A program made the translations under genes and the position numbers. From the NCBI GenBank assembly GCA_964017145.1, contig OZ024848.1, forward strand, positions 198,501-262,500: DNA of 64,000 nucleotides. Direction: 5' to 3'. The DNA is from Agrocybe praecox. Taxonomy: Eukaryota > Basidiomycota > Agaricomycetes > Agaricales > Agrocybaceae. Each line of letters starts with the position of its first letter. Within the stretch, counting starts at the first letter, position 1. Shown in pieces: positions 63,724 to 64,000 of the stretch. The notes beneath the pieces were generated by a model, which searched no databases, had not been told where the DNA came from, and saw only the letters and a list, made by a program, of their open reading frames with translations.

Positions 63724-64000
63724 TCAAAGCTCGTCCTTGGCAGCGGATGAGGCTGGTGTAGGATCCGGGTAGCATTTGTACCTTGGTTCAGAGGCACCCT
63801 TCCAACCGATACAGTGCCAGCAGTCGAGTATGTGATCAGGATCGCTATAAGTACGGGATGAGAAATGGTTACATGTATATAGGAGGCAGACGTACTATTT
63901 GTTCTTGATCTCCAACAGCTTGTTATAGTTGGGTCCCCAGAACGATGTCTTATAGTTGGGCTCGAAGATGTCCGCCTCATTCTGTTAAATATGTTGTATA
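63724..64000 (-). CDS. FAD-linked oxidase (berberine-bridge-like), 3' end, partial
   Basis: C-terminal exons of a flavin oxidase; the gene continues past the right edge. Exons seen: 63844-63724 and 63981-63896, with an intron between them. Diagnostic C-terminal motif: NYNKLLEIKNKY-DPDHILDCWHC-(IGW), typical of BBE-like enzymes with the FAD_binding_4 fold. These oxidise alcohols or C-H bonds with O2 and usually bear a bicovalent FAD, but the attachment sites are outside the window. The protein ends AAKDEL, an ER-retrieval-like tetrapeptide. Convergent with the MCT gene, about 190 bases between stops. A plausible oxidative tailoring enzyme for the cluster. Confidence 0.88.

Noticed and set aside
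1..64000. tRNA, rRNA, CRISPR array, intact transposase or reverse transcriptase
   Set aside because: Looked for conserved tRNA T-loop patterns, regularly spaced repeats and transposon motifs by eye; found none convincing.

Overview
The window is genomic DNA from a filamentous basidiomycete, most probably an agaricomycete. Genes are split by many short introns of about 45-70 bases with GT(R)NGT-type donors. They encode families typical of mushrooms: a DUF6534 seven-helix membrane family, a class I hydrophobin, basidiomycete-type terpene synthases, P450s and a fungal protein-kinase relic. I rebuilt exons by hand from the six frames. Where I give exon lists, the reading frame was checked across every junction.

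Layout. 1.1-3.2 kb: complete delta-12-type fatty-acid desaturase (-). 5.7-6.7 kb: broken alpha/beta-hydrolase (-). 7.8-8.5 kb: terpene synthase pseudogene (+). 10.7-12.2 kb: intact terpene synthase (+). 13.5-23.0 kb: two NAD(P)H reductases of the extended SDR (GRE2-like) family flanking two DUF6534 membrane proteins (all -). 24.2-25.6 kb: alpha/beta-hydrolase ending in SKL (-). 26.2-28.5 kb: DHA2-type MFS exporter (-). 29.4-31.3 kb: third DUF6534 gene (-). 33.1-35.2 kb: cytochrome P450 (-). 37.7-39.1 kb: second SKL hydrolase (-). 40.7-41.3 kb: kinase pseudogene (+). 42.8-43.3 kb: hydrophobin (+) behind a three-unit tandem repeat. 45.9-56.3 kb: three more DUF6534 genes (+,-,-). 57.3-59.7 kb: degenerate copies of the hydrolase and the P450 (-). 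61.4-63.5 kb: monocarboxylate-type MFS transporter (+). 63.7 kb to the edge: 3' end of a berberine-bridge-like FAD oxidase (-).

How it fits together (inference). Between 7.8 and 64 kb the content is that of a specialised-metabolite cluster. A sesquiterpene synthase could supply a scaffold. A P450, an FAD oxidase and two SDR reductases could oxidise and reduce it. Two predicted peroxisomal hydrolases could act on acyl or CoA intermediates, and two MFS proteins could move precursor or product. Almost all biosynthetic genes lie on the minus strand. The locus has clearly grown by local duplication: SDR x2, hydrolase x3, P450 x2, terpene synthase x2, DUF6534 x6. Several copies are decaying. The most unusual feature is the interleaving of six multi-micro-exon DUF6534 membrane-protein genes with the biosynthetic genes. 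Long intergenic stretches are mostly featureless apart from a few imperfect hairpins and one degenerate dispersed repeat. I found no rRNA, convincing tRNA, CRISPR array or intact transposase.
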